NCBI RefSeq assembly: GCF_002234675.1
Contig: NC_019880.2
Coordinates: 13,753,756 to 13,817,755 of the forward strand
Direction of reading: 5' to 3'
Length of the DNA: 64,000 bases
From: Oryzias latipes
Taxonomy: Eukaryota; Chordata; Actinopteri; Beloniformes; Adrianichthyidae
Both the position numbers and the translations under genes were made by a program. The notes under the pieces were generated by a model that was not told the origin of the DNA, ran no database searches, and was given only the letters and a program-made list of their open reading frames with translations. Below are positions 25,247 to 37,969 of the stretch, in pieces (position 1 is the first letter of the stretch; the number at the start of each line of letters is the position of its first letter).

Positions 25247-26821
25247 CAGTACAGACCAAAAGTTTGGACACACCTTCTTATTCAAAAAGTTTTCTTTATT
25301 TTCATGACTATGAAAGTGGTAGAGTCACACTGAAGGCATCAAAACTGTGAATTAACACATGTTGAATTATATACATAAAAAAAAAATTAAAATATGTAAT
25401 ATTCTTGGTTTTTCAAAGTAGCCACCTTTTGCTTTGATTACTGCTTTGCACACTCTTAGCATTCTCTTGATGAGCTTCAATAGGTAGTCACCTGAAATGG
25501 TCTTCCAACAGTCTTGAAGGAGTTCCCAGAGATGCTTAGCACTTGTTGGCCCTTTTGCCTTCACTCTGCGTCCAGCTCACCCCAAACCATCTCCATTGGG
25601 TTCAGGTCTGGTGACTGTGGAGGTCAGGTCAGGTCACCCCATCACTCTCCTTCTTGATCAAATAGCCTTTACACAGCCAGCAGGTGTGTTTGGGGTCATC
25701 GTCCTGTTGAAAAATAAATGATGGTCCAACTAAACACAAACCGGATGGAATAGCATGCCCCTGCAAGATGCTGTGGTAGCCATGTTGGTTCAGTATACCT
25801 TCAGTTTTGAATAAATCCCCAACAGTGTCACCAGCAAAGCACCCCCACACCATCACACCTCCTCCTCCATGCTTCACGGTGGGAACCAGGCATGTAGAGT
25901 CCATCCATTCACCTTTTCTGCGTCACACAAAGACACGGTGGTTGTAACCAAAAATCTCCAATTTGGACTTGTCAGACCAAAGCACATATTTCCACTGGTC
26001 TAATGTCCATTCCTTGTGTTCTTTAGGCCAAACAAGTCTCCTCTGCTTGTTGCCTTCTTTAGCAGTGGTTTCCTAGCAGATATTCTACCATGAAGGCCTG
26101 ATTCACACAGTCTCCTTTGAACAGTTGTTGTAGAGATGTGTCTGCTGCTAGAACTCTGTGTGCCATTGACCTGCTCTCTAATCTGAGCTGCTGTTAACCT
26201 GCCATTTCTGAGGCTGCTGACTCGGATGAACTTGATCTTCCTTTCCTGGGGCGGTCCGCATGTGAGCCAGTTTCTTCATAGCGCTTGATGGTTTTTTTGA
26301 CTGCACTTGGGGACACTTTCAAAGTTTTCACAATTTTTTGGAATGACATTCCTTAAAGTAATGATGGCCACTCATTTTCCTGTACTTTGCTGCTTTTTTT
26401 TTCTTGCCATAACACAAATTCTAACAGTCAATTCAGTCAGTACTATCAGCTGTGTATCCACCTGACTTCTGCACAACACAACTGATGGTCCCAACCCCAT
26501 TTATAAGGCAAGAAATCACACTTATTAAATCTGACAGGGCACACCTGTGAAGTGAAAAACATTTCAGGTGACTACCTCTTGAAGCTCATCAAGAGAATAC
26601 CAAGAGTGTGCAAAGTAGTAATTAAATCAAAAGGTGGCTACTATGAAGAACCTACAATATGACATATTTTAAGTTGTTTCACACTTTTTTGTTATGTATA
26701 TAATTCCACATGTGTTAATTCAGTTTTGATGTCTTCAGTGTGACTCTAAAATTTTCATAGTCATGAAAATAAAGAAAACTCTTTGAATGAGAAGGTTTGG
26801 CCAAACTTTTGGTCTGTACTG
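25247..26821 (-). mobile_element. Tc1/mariner-type transposon with long inverted repeats and decayed transposase
   Basis: Both ends carry the same sequence in inverted form: CAGTACAGACCAAAAGTTTGG at 25247 and its complement ending at 26821, with similarity extending about 125 bp inward. TA flanks both ends (25245-25246 and 26822-26823), the expected Tc1 target duplication. The transposase lies on the minus strand in broken frames. The piece at 25629-25904 has HGGGGVMVWGCFAGDTVGD and FIFQQDDDPKHT, the catalytic-core blocks of fish Tc1 transposases (the second usually reads QQDNDPKHT). A second piece at 25367-25564 is from the opposite end of the gene and in another frame. No continuous ORF remains, so the copy is inactive. 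Confidence 0.9.
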
Positions 26822-26823
26822 TA

Positions 26824-27257
26824 TGTCCTGACCTCTGATTTTATCCGGACTTGGGACTGGCAGATGAAAACGCTGGGTTGTGCCTCCTTGTGGTGGCATT
26901 CAATAAGGCAGTCAGACCAGTACATGAATTACTGTAAAAAGGAAGGAGAAGTTGAGATTCTCTCTCATTGGGACAGTAATGCAATTTTATCATGTAATTT
27001 TTATAGTTTGAGCATTAAATGAAGAATTGCAGTAAGTAAATTCGTTTTCTATTTATCTCAATAGGCCCTCTGCCTCCGTTTTAACGATTATCAATAAAAA
27101 TGACATTAAAGCAATTCATAATCTAAATCATAATGCGTGTTTTAAAAATTCGTGTCTATATCGTTAACAAAGTAAAGACAAATATTGAATTGAGTTTAGA
27201 CTTTTTTTGCATTCGCATAAAAATGAAAGCATTTAGCGCCTTCATTGCACATCTTCA
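26824..27257. other. Intergenic spacer
   Basis: AT-rich, nothing recognised. The open frame at 26783-27022 begins in the transposon end and has no coding features. Confidence 0.4.
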
Positions 27258-27470
27258 GGGTGGCTGAGTTCCTCCCTGAGGAGGAGGTGAACAGCACAAT
27301 AATCCAGATTGAAAGAAGTCATCTAAAACAGCTTGGGCGGCTTTTCAAGATGCCTCCAGGATGTTTCCCATTGGAAACGTGTCATACATTTTCCAGAAGA
27401 GACCAAGACGGACTAAGAGAGGATTAAACCTCCTGGTTACTTTGTGATCTCCTGAGGGACTCCTGGAGAT
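27258..27470 (+). repeat. LINE 3' relic
   Basis: The order of blocks GCTTGGGCGGCTTTTCAAGA, TGCCTCCAGGATG, then a GACCAAGACGGA-like and a CTTTGTGATCTCCTG-like segment resembles the decayed reverse-transcriptase 3' end of a common fish LINE. No frame is open across it. The family is not resolved. Confidence 0.4.
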
Positions 27471-30400
27471 TAACAATATGGGGGGGGAGGAATTTTTGGA
27501 AAAAATCCATTACTTTGTGAAGTTGTGCCCAATTTCCAACAAAGATGCTTTTTTGGGGGGAAAATTACCTTTTTTTCCCTCCTTTTTTTCTTCAATTGTT
27601 CGTCCTCTACAACTACTGCCTTTGCTTCATGGACCGAGATACTTTGATGATGGTGATTGGAGGCTACACGCTGTTCATCCCAGCATGCTCATGTTTTTAT
27701 TAAAGACATCATTATTCTCACTCTCCAATTAGGACAGGAATAGTAAAGCAAGTGGCTGTAAGCACAACATGACATTAGCGCGTTCTTTTTTTTTTATCTC
27801 ATGAAAATGCAAAAATATAATTGCAAAAAAGATTTCAGAAATATTCTGCATCCACTCAAATGACTTCTGACAATTCCTGACATTTCTGCTCTGTAATCAG
27901 CATTGTTTTCCCATGTTAGGTTGAATAATAGATGCATCTTAATGCATAATTCATTCGGAATGCAGGAATTCGTGTTATTTTTTTTTTGCTGTGTTCAGGG
28001 CCGGAGTTGTCAGAGCCTTAGTCTGTGCTGTTTATTTTCATCATCAATAGAGAGACAAAGGCTATCCGCAGGATTTAATGAGAATATCAAAATCACAGAT
28101 GGAGTAATCAGCATGCACTAAACCACTGAGGAGGGGGCGTTTAGTTTGCTGTCCTTAAATAAATTCTAATGTTTACATTCATGATTAAATCCACATATCT
28201 GGGCCTGTGCTCACACCTAATCCTTGGGCAATAAAGTTATAAAAGCTTATGAACATTTATCGACCCTTGTTATGGGCTCGGTTAGACATTTTATCACAGT
28301 TTCAAGACATTTCTGTGAAAATCGGTTGGCATTTACCTCTCATAATTTGCTTTTAGTTCAGTTTGCTGTTAAATAGGAATAGTACAATATGGGTTTATAC
28401 AAAATTTCAATATATATTCAATATATAAACATTGCAAATATCACAACCACCTAATAGAATGAAGGCCATGTGTTGGTATATAAGCCTTTTATCAATCTAA
28501 CACCACGTCAGCGAGCACTGCTTCTGAAGGCTATGCTTTTCCAGGAAATTAACAGGTAATCTATATGGAAAATGGAATTAGGATTAACATTGACTCCTGT
28601 TACAAACACTGTAATTTACTGGAAACCTTTTTTATCAGCGTTTAAGTGTGATGTGCTGCATTCCCACACATTTTGGCATTCATCTTCAGGGGGTCATGGT
28701 TATCTACCTTATTGCTTAGCTGTGTCACTCCAGCCTGAAGCATTAGATCGGCGCAAGAAAGATGAATACTAAGTAATTTTTTCTAGTGAGCAAACCTGCT
28801 TTTTTTCTCTCCCACAGTTCTAACAACCATGCATGACATTTGAGTCCTAAATCTGCTAAATATATTCCAAAAATTTAGAAAATTTCATTACAACATTTTT
28901 TAAGTTATCCTAAAAATCTTCAAACCAATTTTGTGTTTCCCACTTTATTCCAAGGATGATAGTTTGTAACAATAGGTTGAGAAGTGACACTGCGTCACCA
29001 TGGTTACCATGAAGAGCAAGAAGAGGGAAGAGAATGTGAACCTCTGGATAAAAGACCGAGGTTTGTTAGTAGAAAGCATTTAGTTCTTTACTAAGTGTTA
29101 AAAGTCAAAATTAAAATCATGTAGTGGCACAGTTCCATGCAAAGCTTCCAGTAACAACATTTTTGCTTGCCAAGTTGCACTGCCAACTTGCACTGGCAAG
29201 CAAAAATGTGAGAAACAGGACATCACAAAGGCATGTGGAAATAAATGTATTATATATTTTTTTCTACAAATTCTTATAGGTATAAAGGGACAAAAATGTA
29301 TAAATGTTCGCAAATCTATATATATTTATTGATTCACTGTGGGACTGGAGTCTGTTATATGGCTAAATGGCTGAATTGTGACCTTGTTTTGCTCATTATT
29401 TCAGTGGTTCCTTCTCTGTCTGTCCACCACCCATTGCATTTAATTGGTGTGTGTCTGAGACATGCTTGCCAGTTGTTGCAACACTGCTGAAGTCAACAGA
29501 GCAAGACATATTCAAAGTATAATGGTCCAGCACAAAAAAGGAAGTTCCAGCAGAAAACACCTAAAATAACTGCAACGGAGAAGTTCGAAGAGAAGTTCTC
29601 TTGGCTTTGTGTGTGAGCGTGTGCAAATTCTCCCCAAACACCCGAGTGAATCTGGCCATTCCTAGGCTTGATGCTGCCGCTTTGTGAGTTCTGTGGTGCT
29701 TGAGAGGATGAGGTTTTCTGACAAACCAGTAGAGAGGTTCCTAAGGCATGGTGATGTATAAATGAAGAGCTGTGGGAACGTCGGTCTGAGCTGTCAGCTC
29801 AAATTATGTATGCACGCGGTTGGTGAGGCACAGAAAGGTCATGAGTTCGTCAAATTTCCAGGTTCTGTGCACAAAGTTATGGAGTAAATCTCTAGAACAT
29901 CTCATTTATTGCTGGTGAGAAATTCTGAAATGCTTGACTGATTAACACCCCAAATCCATAATTTCTCGCTAAGACAATCAGCTTCAACATAAAAAAATCA
30001 GTGAAAACCAGAAGATGCTGATGTGTCGTCATTGTGTTCTGAAAGATGTGCAACTGGACAATCCTCGGAGACACCCACAGGGATAAAAGCATCAAATCAG
30101 ATTTTATCTCAACAGTTGGCTGCTCCCAAGGGACTGACTGCTCACAGATGGTGGGGAATTGTTTTGTGGTATGTTGTGGTGAGCTGAACTTCTCTCAACG
30201 CAACCACAATTGCCTTTAGTTGGTGGCATTCAGGGGTACAGCAAAAGAATCATTGATGAGAGGAATCTATCTCAGCTGTTGAAGGAAGTGGCATTTCAAA
30301 TAATACTGATATCATGCGGTGTGGTATTTGATGTTGCATCTGTTTAGATAATTGCTGATTAGTGTACCAGAAAGTGTTCTTTAAAATGCCTGATAAATGC

Positions 30401-32060
30401 ACGGATGATTTTGTGTTAATTTCAAGTAAAGCTGCTTAAAACCAGACAATAGCGGGCATCTCACTGACCCTCTTTATTCATCAGCGCAAATCAGCACCTG
30501 CTTGTTCTCTAAAATCATTGTTTGGTTCAGTGGTCCCTCTTCTCTGCTGCTTTAAGTAAAGCAAAAGCTGCTGTCTTATCTTGAACTGTGGCAGTTCACA
30601 TTATTTTCTTCCTTCCAGTTTCTTTTTTTGCCTTCAGACTGGCCTTCAAAGAACTGCTGCAGAGCAGGAGTACAGAATGTTTCTTTCCCGTTGACCTGTG
30701 TGTGATGCTCTACGCCTGTAAGCAGTGAGCTCCATCAGTGATTCTGTGCACCTATTATGTGCCGGATGCAGATGCTGCAGCATTGTCCAGGAGTTCAAGT
30801 CACATTTTGGCTGCTACACAACTTTATGTCCCTCATTATTCGGAGAAGAAACAGAAGCTGCAAACTAGCAGGGCTCTTAAACAGCCGGCTGGACATCATT
30901 TAAGCACTGTTGCAGTTTCAGCCGACCGTAACAAGAAGCTGCATCCAGTTGATGGTACAAGGGAATTGACAGTCTCACTCTCAGTTTGCGTTATTGCAGC
31001 CCATACACAAAACTAATGAACTGTTGTGGCTCAGTGTTTAAAAGCCTCACTTAAAAAAAAGGTTATTTAGCTTGATGCTACATTAACACTTTAACAACAC
31101 AGTCCTGTGAGATTTGCTGTCTGAAATTTTACATCAAAAGGGAGGAATATTCCTACCCTCTGCAACCTGGCACCCAATTAAGAATTTAACAAAGAAAAAC
31201 AAAGATTAAAAAAATAAAAGAAACAAAGCAGAATGCTTTTGTTTTATCTTTTCCTTTTTAAAAAGGTGCATTCAGCAGAAAAGCTGTGGTTGATTCATGA
31301 CAAAGTACCCAAAATATTTTTTTAATAAACAGTGGACTGCTTATTTAATTTATATTTGTCGCCTGTGACTTGCATCTACATTTATATATAATTCAAATTG
31401 CCCTGCTGCTGTTGGAAATACGCACTTTGGAGAAACTGTACAAGTGTACCGGCCACAATTTGGCGAGTGGAGAGCTGCAAATGTAGATGTCTAGCCTGGA
31501 GGAAAACAATAAAGTGCTGCGTGAACAAGAGGAATGCGAGGAGAGATATTTATTTAGAGTCATTCTTTGTGTTATTGAGCAATCTTATTTCCAAACAGGC
31601 CACAGCGTTGAGTAGAACACAGATAGAAAACAAAATCCATGATTTGCAAATCATTAAACCCAATTTTCAATGCACACTACGTACACGTGGAACAAGGCTG
31701 AAAACTAATATTGATTTGAGTGGATCTCCAGGACCTCAGGCAGCACTGTGTTGCAAACAAACACACTCAGAAACACTATTTTTATCTTGCATGTGCTCAC
31801 AAATATATATGTATTTGCAGAGATAAACAGATGCAAAGTGGGTTTCTCTTGTCTTTCTGTCAAGGATTTAGATGCTTTCAAAAGATTGAACCTGGCTTTT
31901 TGTTTGCATTTTACACACCTTGGGATGTTTGCAGGAAACAGGGCTGTTTTTTGAGACAAGAAATTGAACATTTAAGATGGCAGAACAGGATTATTCACTG
32001 AAGCAAATTCACCAAGATGCCACTATGTGGAATTGAAGAGCATGGATCAGTGTTGTATAC
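27471..32060. other. Gene-poor intergenic DNA with a small perfect hairpin
   Basis: No gene recognised. At 29157-29172 and 29194-29209 there is a perfect 16-bp inverted repeat (ACATTTTTGCTTGCCA and its complement) around a 21-base loop. Within it, CAAGTTG (29171-29177) and CAACTTG (29184-29190) can form an alternative stem. Open frames at 28572-28772, 29892-30095, 30738-31016 and 31398-31826 are not supported as genes. Confidence 0.45.
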
Positions 32061-32625
32061 TTAAAAACATTCCGATAAAACTTGTGTTTTTAACATTATC
32101 TTGAGGCATTTTCTCTGATAATGGAGGACTTACATTAAGAGATTTGAACTTAAAATTGCATCTCAGAGTTTTTCTTTATTCAAATCAGTGTAAATCTGAA
32201 GCAGACAGAATAATTTAGCTAGGAAAAAGCTTGTAGTTGTGACATAGAAGCTACTACAGCAAGCCACAGCCCACTTCTCTGCTCCATTCTAATGCATTCA
32301 CTTACAGAGGACTAGATCCATGTACGTTTTCATTTTGCTGCTCTGAGTTGGTTTTGGGTCATAACTGTACGGCTAGATAGCTCCAAAATTGCTCGCTATT
32401 TTTGTTGTAATGTTAGGTTGGGAGGGTGAGGGGCTGTGAGCTAGCAGAAGTGCACATAAACAGATGGATAATGGGAAGGGGGGAGGGGTTGCTCTGCTCT
32501 TTTGGTCCCCTCCCACAGCTCAGAGGTTAATTTTGAATGAACTGCTGCCGCTCTTCAAAAACTATGTCCTAGAAAACGACACAAGTTTTTTTGTTTAACT
32601 TGAAAAAGCACGATCATTTAAAAAA
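32061..32625 (+). mobile_element. MITE family TTAAAGACCC, copy A (3' end decayed)
   Basis: It shares ordered blocks with copies at 36816, 44124 and 51530: TTCTTTATTCAAAT, CTCTGCTCCATTCTAATGCA, AACTGTACGGCTAGATAGCT CC, GGGGCTGTGAGCTAGC and ATGTCCTAGAAAACGACACA. The left end is diverged and the right terminus seen in the other copies is missing, so borders are approximate. Confidence 0.65.
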
Positions 32626-35600
32626 ACAAAAAATACAGGTAATGCAATAGATAAAATACATCAATGATCATCAAGGATCTTTCTATGAATAAATCCTTTT
32701 TACAAAGCATTTACTCTATGGCTAGCCTCAAATGATTTTTTTAGATGAACAAAAATATAATGTAATTTAATTGAAATACATCCCCAAAAAAATTGTTGAA
32801 CATATCTTTACCTCCCAAACTTTAAAGGTTAGAAAGGTTATGAAAATGCTCCAAATATAAAAGAAAGACGTTGTGTAAATCGTTTCTTGTTGTGTAAATA
32901 TTTCTTTAGCTTCCGAAACATGTTTTGGCTTTATTTGTTCAACAATTTACTATTTTCTTTTCTTTTTTCATATTAGAGAATTAAAACAGGTCCTCCATAG
33001 TTTAGTGGTATTGACAAAAAAAGACTGATTTTGATTCCTATCAGGTAAGTGGAAATGCAGGTAAGCTTTAAGGCATTCTCATACAAAGGCAAAAGAAATT
33101 GTATTGTTTGGAATGTTAAGCCTCAGACCCAGTCAGACCATTAGATTTGCTCTTTGTCATTCACCCAAGAGGATTGTTGCCAGGGTAAAATTCTCTTTTC
33201 TCCTTATAGTGTCTTCCCAATTAACTCTGCATCTGTTCTCTGGTAGTGCTATACTTTCCTCCATTTTACTTGATCTTGGCAGTTGGATGTTTTGAAGGTT
33301 TTGTTGACTATTGAAGGGATTATGGAGCTGCATTACACTGTATCTCTCATACCTGCATTTTTCTTTCTGTCTGTCAATGCTTGTTCCTCATATTTTTATT
33401 TAAAACTATTTTTAGCTCAAAAGCATAACTGGAATTTTGGTCAAATAAGTCAAGTTAGAGTGTTTTCTTTTTCATTTTGTGCTTTTCTTCTTCATAATTT
33501 ATTCCCAAAACACACCTTGGAAAGCAATAACAAGGCACAAAAGTCAAGCATAAATCATTATGACAGCTGCTCAGGAGCCATGTGTATCAACAGGACTCTT
33601 ACATTACTGTTCGCTGCTGCTTTTTCTTGTAATGTTTGCTATTAATGCTGAGACTAACAACCTCCAGGCGCAAACAGCACGCACAAAAGTCAGAACAAAA
33701 CATGTCTTACAGCATTTAAATGCAATCTTCAAGTTAGTCTGGGTGTGCAAAACCACCGTCTAGAACAACAACCAGATAAAAAACACAAAGCCACTTCATT
33801 GGATGTTTGCAGGATATGAATTTCTGCACCCACACACCGCTTTGTGAGCGTGCGCAGTTTTATTATGTCGAAGTCAGAAGCTGGGAGAGACCGACTGATA
33901 TGTCTTTGTGGGTACTCAGTCTTAATTTAGCTTCGGACGCTATCTCTTCACAGTTTGAACCCATGGGCATTTTTGATATGAACCTTAAGCTGCGCGCTTG
34001 TTCAGATCCAAAAAGGCAATCAGCTGAGCAAGAAGAAGCAGTGTTTCTCTTTGCAGATATCCTCCACAGCACAACACTGCTGCGCTTTCATAAAGGTTAA
34101 TTAAAATTTCCTCCGGCCACATTTTGTTCATCACCTCTGGACACTTCCGCAAAATCCCTTTTTCACGCACCATCAGAGTTTACTTTGCTCCTCCATAAGA
34201 ACCCTTTGGCCACTATTAGAACCTAACAAACTCTTTAACAATCAGTCTAATTAATGGAGTTGAGAATGGCTGTTTTATTGCTGTATCCTACAGAAGTTTT
34301 TGGGATTGTTCTACTTTATGTTTGGAAGTAAAGTATTGTGTTCTTGGTATGTTTTCTACATCCTACTACTGCTATCAGGGGAGGATAATGGCTTGTTCCT
34401 CATCTCTGACTAATTAGTTTCAGGCTGTTCATTAGACTTAGCAGATTTAGCAACCTTATGGGTATCTCAGTGGCCTGTTTCCCCCAAGTACACTAATGTC
34501 TGCATGATAAATCATCTCTGTCTGGGTGCTATAATTAGACAGATTGTTCAAGTGTTGTATGTCTGGACAGCAGTCCCAGATTGTACTGTCAAACTTACAC
34601 ATGACACGTATCACAATGTACAAGCCTCATACTGTTTTTTTTTTGTTTATTCATAGATTGTAGCAACATCTGTACATCAACTTGTCATAAAAAGCTTTTC
34701 AATCAGTCTTGACGGTGAAAGGGCAGCCATTGCGAGGGCCCCTCGGTTAAACACGTGTTCTTTTTATCAGTGTCTCTCTCTGTCAGCCAATATAATGGAA
34801 AATTATTCTGCGCTAGTTTGCATGAAGTCTGGTAGAAAAGGAAAGGTACTACCCAGCAGTCAGGTGTCACATTCAAATAAAAGCAAATTAGCTGTCACCG
34901 AAGCTTAGCTCGGGTGCTGCTACACTGCCTCAGAGAGCTGGTTTTATTTATTTCTTTTCATTTTATTTTTTTCACTGGGTCTCTGTTTGCTGCCAAGCCA
35001 ACACATGGCAACAAGTCACGATGGCTGCAAAAAATAAATAAATAAAGAAACCCAACCTAATTTAAGTGAAATGGCTCCCAGCACCCCAGGGGAGAGTTAC
35101 AACTAATCTGAAGCGATTCATGGCACTGGTGGCATTGCACAATTAATCAGCTGCTCTATGCCGTATGTCAGGAAAGACATGTGTGGGATTAAACTCTTGT
35201 TTTTGAATTTAGCTTCTGGAGCAGCAAGCGGTTCGTGTACTGTAGAGTGGTGGTAATTAAGGTAAACCCATGAGACAATGTAGAATGGCAAAGCATCCAG
35301 AAATCAGGGTGAAACACATTCTGCCTCTGAGGACATTCACACACGTCTGTACAGCTACACTCAGCTGACTTCCAATAATCTTGTGCAGGTTCGTCCTATC
35401 CCACCAGTTGATCCTAACCATGCTTGTGTGATGTTGGTATCAGCAACTAGTTGACATATATGCAGATAAGTAAATTCAATACGCGATACTCCATACACCC
35501 ATGATGACCGTGAACCAATCAGCGCGTCCACAACAGACTTCAACATGTCAACACTATTGTGGCAACCCATCATTTTCCCCGTGCACGATAAACACATACC

Positions 35601-36815
35601 TCCCTAAATCGCTGGCTTTTTCACACCACCAGATGCTCACCTATGGCGCTGAAATTCGCTTATAGTTACTGGTGTTATGATGAGTTCTGCCTGCCCCAGA
35701 GGGAGTACATTTAAAGCAAAAGCTAATGGTTTGTAAGGGGAAATCATACTTCAAAACATTTAGCAAATGGCAAAACCCACAACGAAATTTAACCATTTGA
35801 TTGATCAAATTACTGGACACCAAAACATAGGTACAAAACCAAAAAAACCTCAAGTTCATTGCGTTTAACAGTCTGTTTTTCTTTTATAAGCTAACTTGAA
35901 TTAAAGTAAATGCTGATCCTTAAACAGCTTAAATAAGCTAATAATGTAGCATATATGTGACCAGAAACACACATGAACCCACATAAACATATTTATGAGA
36001 GCATATTATCAAACAACCACCTAAACATTTCAAAATTCACCATAAACTGAAAACAAATTCTGTGACACTGTCCGAAATCCTCCAGTAGGGCTTTGGTGAC
36101 CTACAGTGGTCACACTGAGTACTACAACAACTATTTATATACAGACTACACATTGTTTATTATAGCATTGAGGTGACAAGACTTAGAAACATACTCTACA
36201 CGTGAGTATATTTTCACTGTGTATACTTTGCAGTTTGAGTAATTTAAACACAATAAAAACAAATGCATTTGGACTACTTCACAGCACGATTTGGCTACGG
36301 CTCAGCCAAAGAATATTAGAAAGACACAGCTATGATAAAAAAATAAACAATAGCAACACAAAGTGTATTACAAAGGTAACACATACACACACAAGCATAA
36401 ATAGGACAGTAGTACCACCTCTCTGTACACAATGCTCTGTTCTTTCATACTTCATGAAGACTGTGTAGTGTTTGAGACATTTTTGTTTACAATTTGATAG
36501 AAAAGAAACATATACAAAGCATCAACAGTGCATGCAGTCCAGTTTTTACAGTGCAGTAACAATGAATGGACTGTAGTCATGGCCAGTAAAAATTCACTTT
36601 TAGATACTTTCTAAGAAATGTTTGCACCTATAAATCTCCACCAAACACAAATATGCTTGTTAACTCATCATCAATCAATAAATAATGTTTGATTATTATT
36701 GTTTATAAAAATTGCTCAACATTAGTTTTAATATTTATTTTCTCATTATTAACATTTGTTTTAACGTCCATTAAATAAACAATTCACCATATAAGGGACT
36801 GTGGTTTACTTCTTT
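32626..36815. other. Intergenic DNA; weak tRNA-like remnant near 32991
   Basis: No gene seen. At 32991-33045 a stretch reads TCCTCCATAGTTTAGTGG, then GATTTTGATTCC about 25 bases later, which loosely resembles the A and B boxes of a tRNA-derived sequence, but the acceptor stem cannot be paired convincingly. The remaining open frames (33104-33763, 33807-34173, 35361-35859) show no protein family features. Confidence 0.4.
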
Positions 36816-37581
36816 TTAAAGGCCAACTCCGATAGAAATGGTGTTTTTATCATGTTATTAAGGCATTTTTCTGATGATGGAGGACATATATGAAGAAAAT
36901 TAAGCTCAAAATAGCATTTCTGAGATTTATTCAAATTGCTGTGAATAAGGAGCAGACGAAAAAACTGCAGTTTAAAAAAGATTGTAGCAGTGACGTATGC
37001 CACGAGCTCCCTTCTCCGCTCCATTCTGATGAATCCACTTATAGAAGACTAGATCCGTGTACGTCTTTGTTTTCCGCGTCTGAGTCGGTATCTGACACGA
37101 AACTGTACGGCTGGATAGCTCCAATATTGATTGTCATTTTTTTTTTCCTGCTTGGGTAATGTTAGTTTGGGGTTGTCAGGGGCTGTAAGCTAGCCGGAGA
37201 GCATGTAAACCAGGGGTGCCCAAATTCAGGCCTTGAGGGCCTGTGTCCTACATGTTTACCAACCAACCTGCCATTGACGCTCCTCATTTTTTCAGATAAG
37301 GTAAGATTTCTGGAAAACCAGCAGGAGGCCAGCCCTCGAGACATGGATTTGGACAGCCACACTGTAAACTGATGTGATGTGAAAAGAGGGTGGGGTTGCA
37401 ACTGTCCCGCCCACAACTCAGAGGTGAATTCCTAATAACCTATTGCTGCTCCGCCTAAACTGTGTCCTAGAAAAACGACACAAGTTTTTGTTTTTTTAGG
37501 CAAAAAGCGGCATAATCATAACAAAAAGAACACAGAGAACACTTTTTAAATTGTTTAAAAGACGATAGAGTGGGTCTTTAA
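36816..37581 (+). mobile_element. MITE family TTAAAGACCC, copy B, with nested insertion
   Basis: The left end TTTAAAGGCCAACTCC and the right end GAGTGGGTCTTTAA are inverted partners. The interior matches copies A, C and D (AACTGTACGGCTGGATAGCT CC; GGGGCTGTAAGCTAGC; GTGTCCTAGAAAAACGACAC). Collinearity is interrupted at 37211-37361 by another element. TTAA at both outer ends could be a target duplication, but the superfamily is left open. Confidence 0.7.
37211..37361 (+). mobile_element. Short hAT-type MITE nested in copy B
   Basis: The insert starts CAGGGGTGCCCAAATTCAGG and ends ATTTGGACAGCCACA, an imperfect inverted repeat typical of short fish hAT elements. It is bordered by ATGTAAAC (37203-37210) and CTGTAAAC (37362-37369), seven of eight bases alike, which fits the 8-bp hAT target duplication. 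The host MITE resumes after it. Confidence 0.65.
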
Positions 37582-37892
37582 AGAACGTTTAGAGGTTTTA
37601 TGGTGTATTTCTGCAGTGCCACCTTTGTACTGTTTTTGTTTTGATGGAATGTAAGAATACTTTTCCTCTAAATTCAATTCAAACTGCACTGCGGGGTAGC
37701 TGCTTTCAGAAACATCCACCTCAGCTTCAGAAACTCCCATAAGTTGCAGTGTGGTGAAACGCTGACCAATCTGCTTTAACCTACTGCGTAGTATTGGAGC
37801 TAAAGCACCACAACCGCCTAGTGCATTTTCTTCACTTTACCTTTCATGGTGCCAAATTGCCTTAGGCTCCTTCCTCTAATAAAAAGAAAACT

Positions 37893-37898
37893 TTTATT
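37893..37898 (-). terminator. Probable rasgrp1 poly(A) signal
   Basis: AATAAA on the minus strand, 72 nt after the rasgrp1 stop codon. It is the first canonical signal downstream. A 3' UTR this short is possible, and other signals may be used as well. Confidence 0.4.
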
Positions 37899-37969
37899 AT
37901 CTAAGACAAATAGTATGATTCATTGGGAAAGCCAAGTGAGGGCAGCACCGGTCTCCTTGCAATAAGATT

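Noticed and set aside
31398..31826. 142-codon plus-strand frame with several Cys and Trp
   Set aside because: No recognisable domain, no promoter or splice context; likely chance.
32991..33045. Possible tRNA gene
   Set aside because: A-box- and B-box-like strings are present, but acceptor and anticodon stems do not pair; at best a decayed tRNA-derived fragment.
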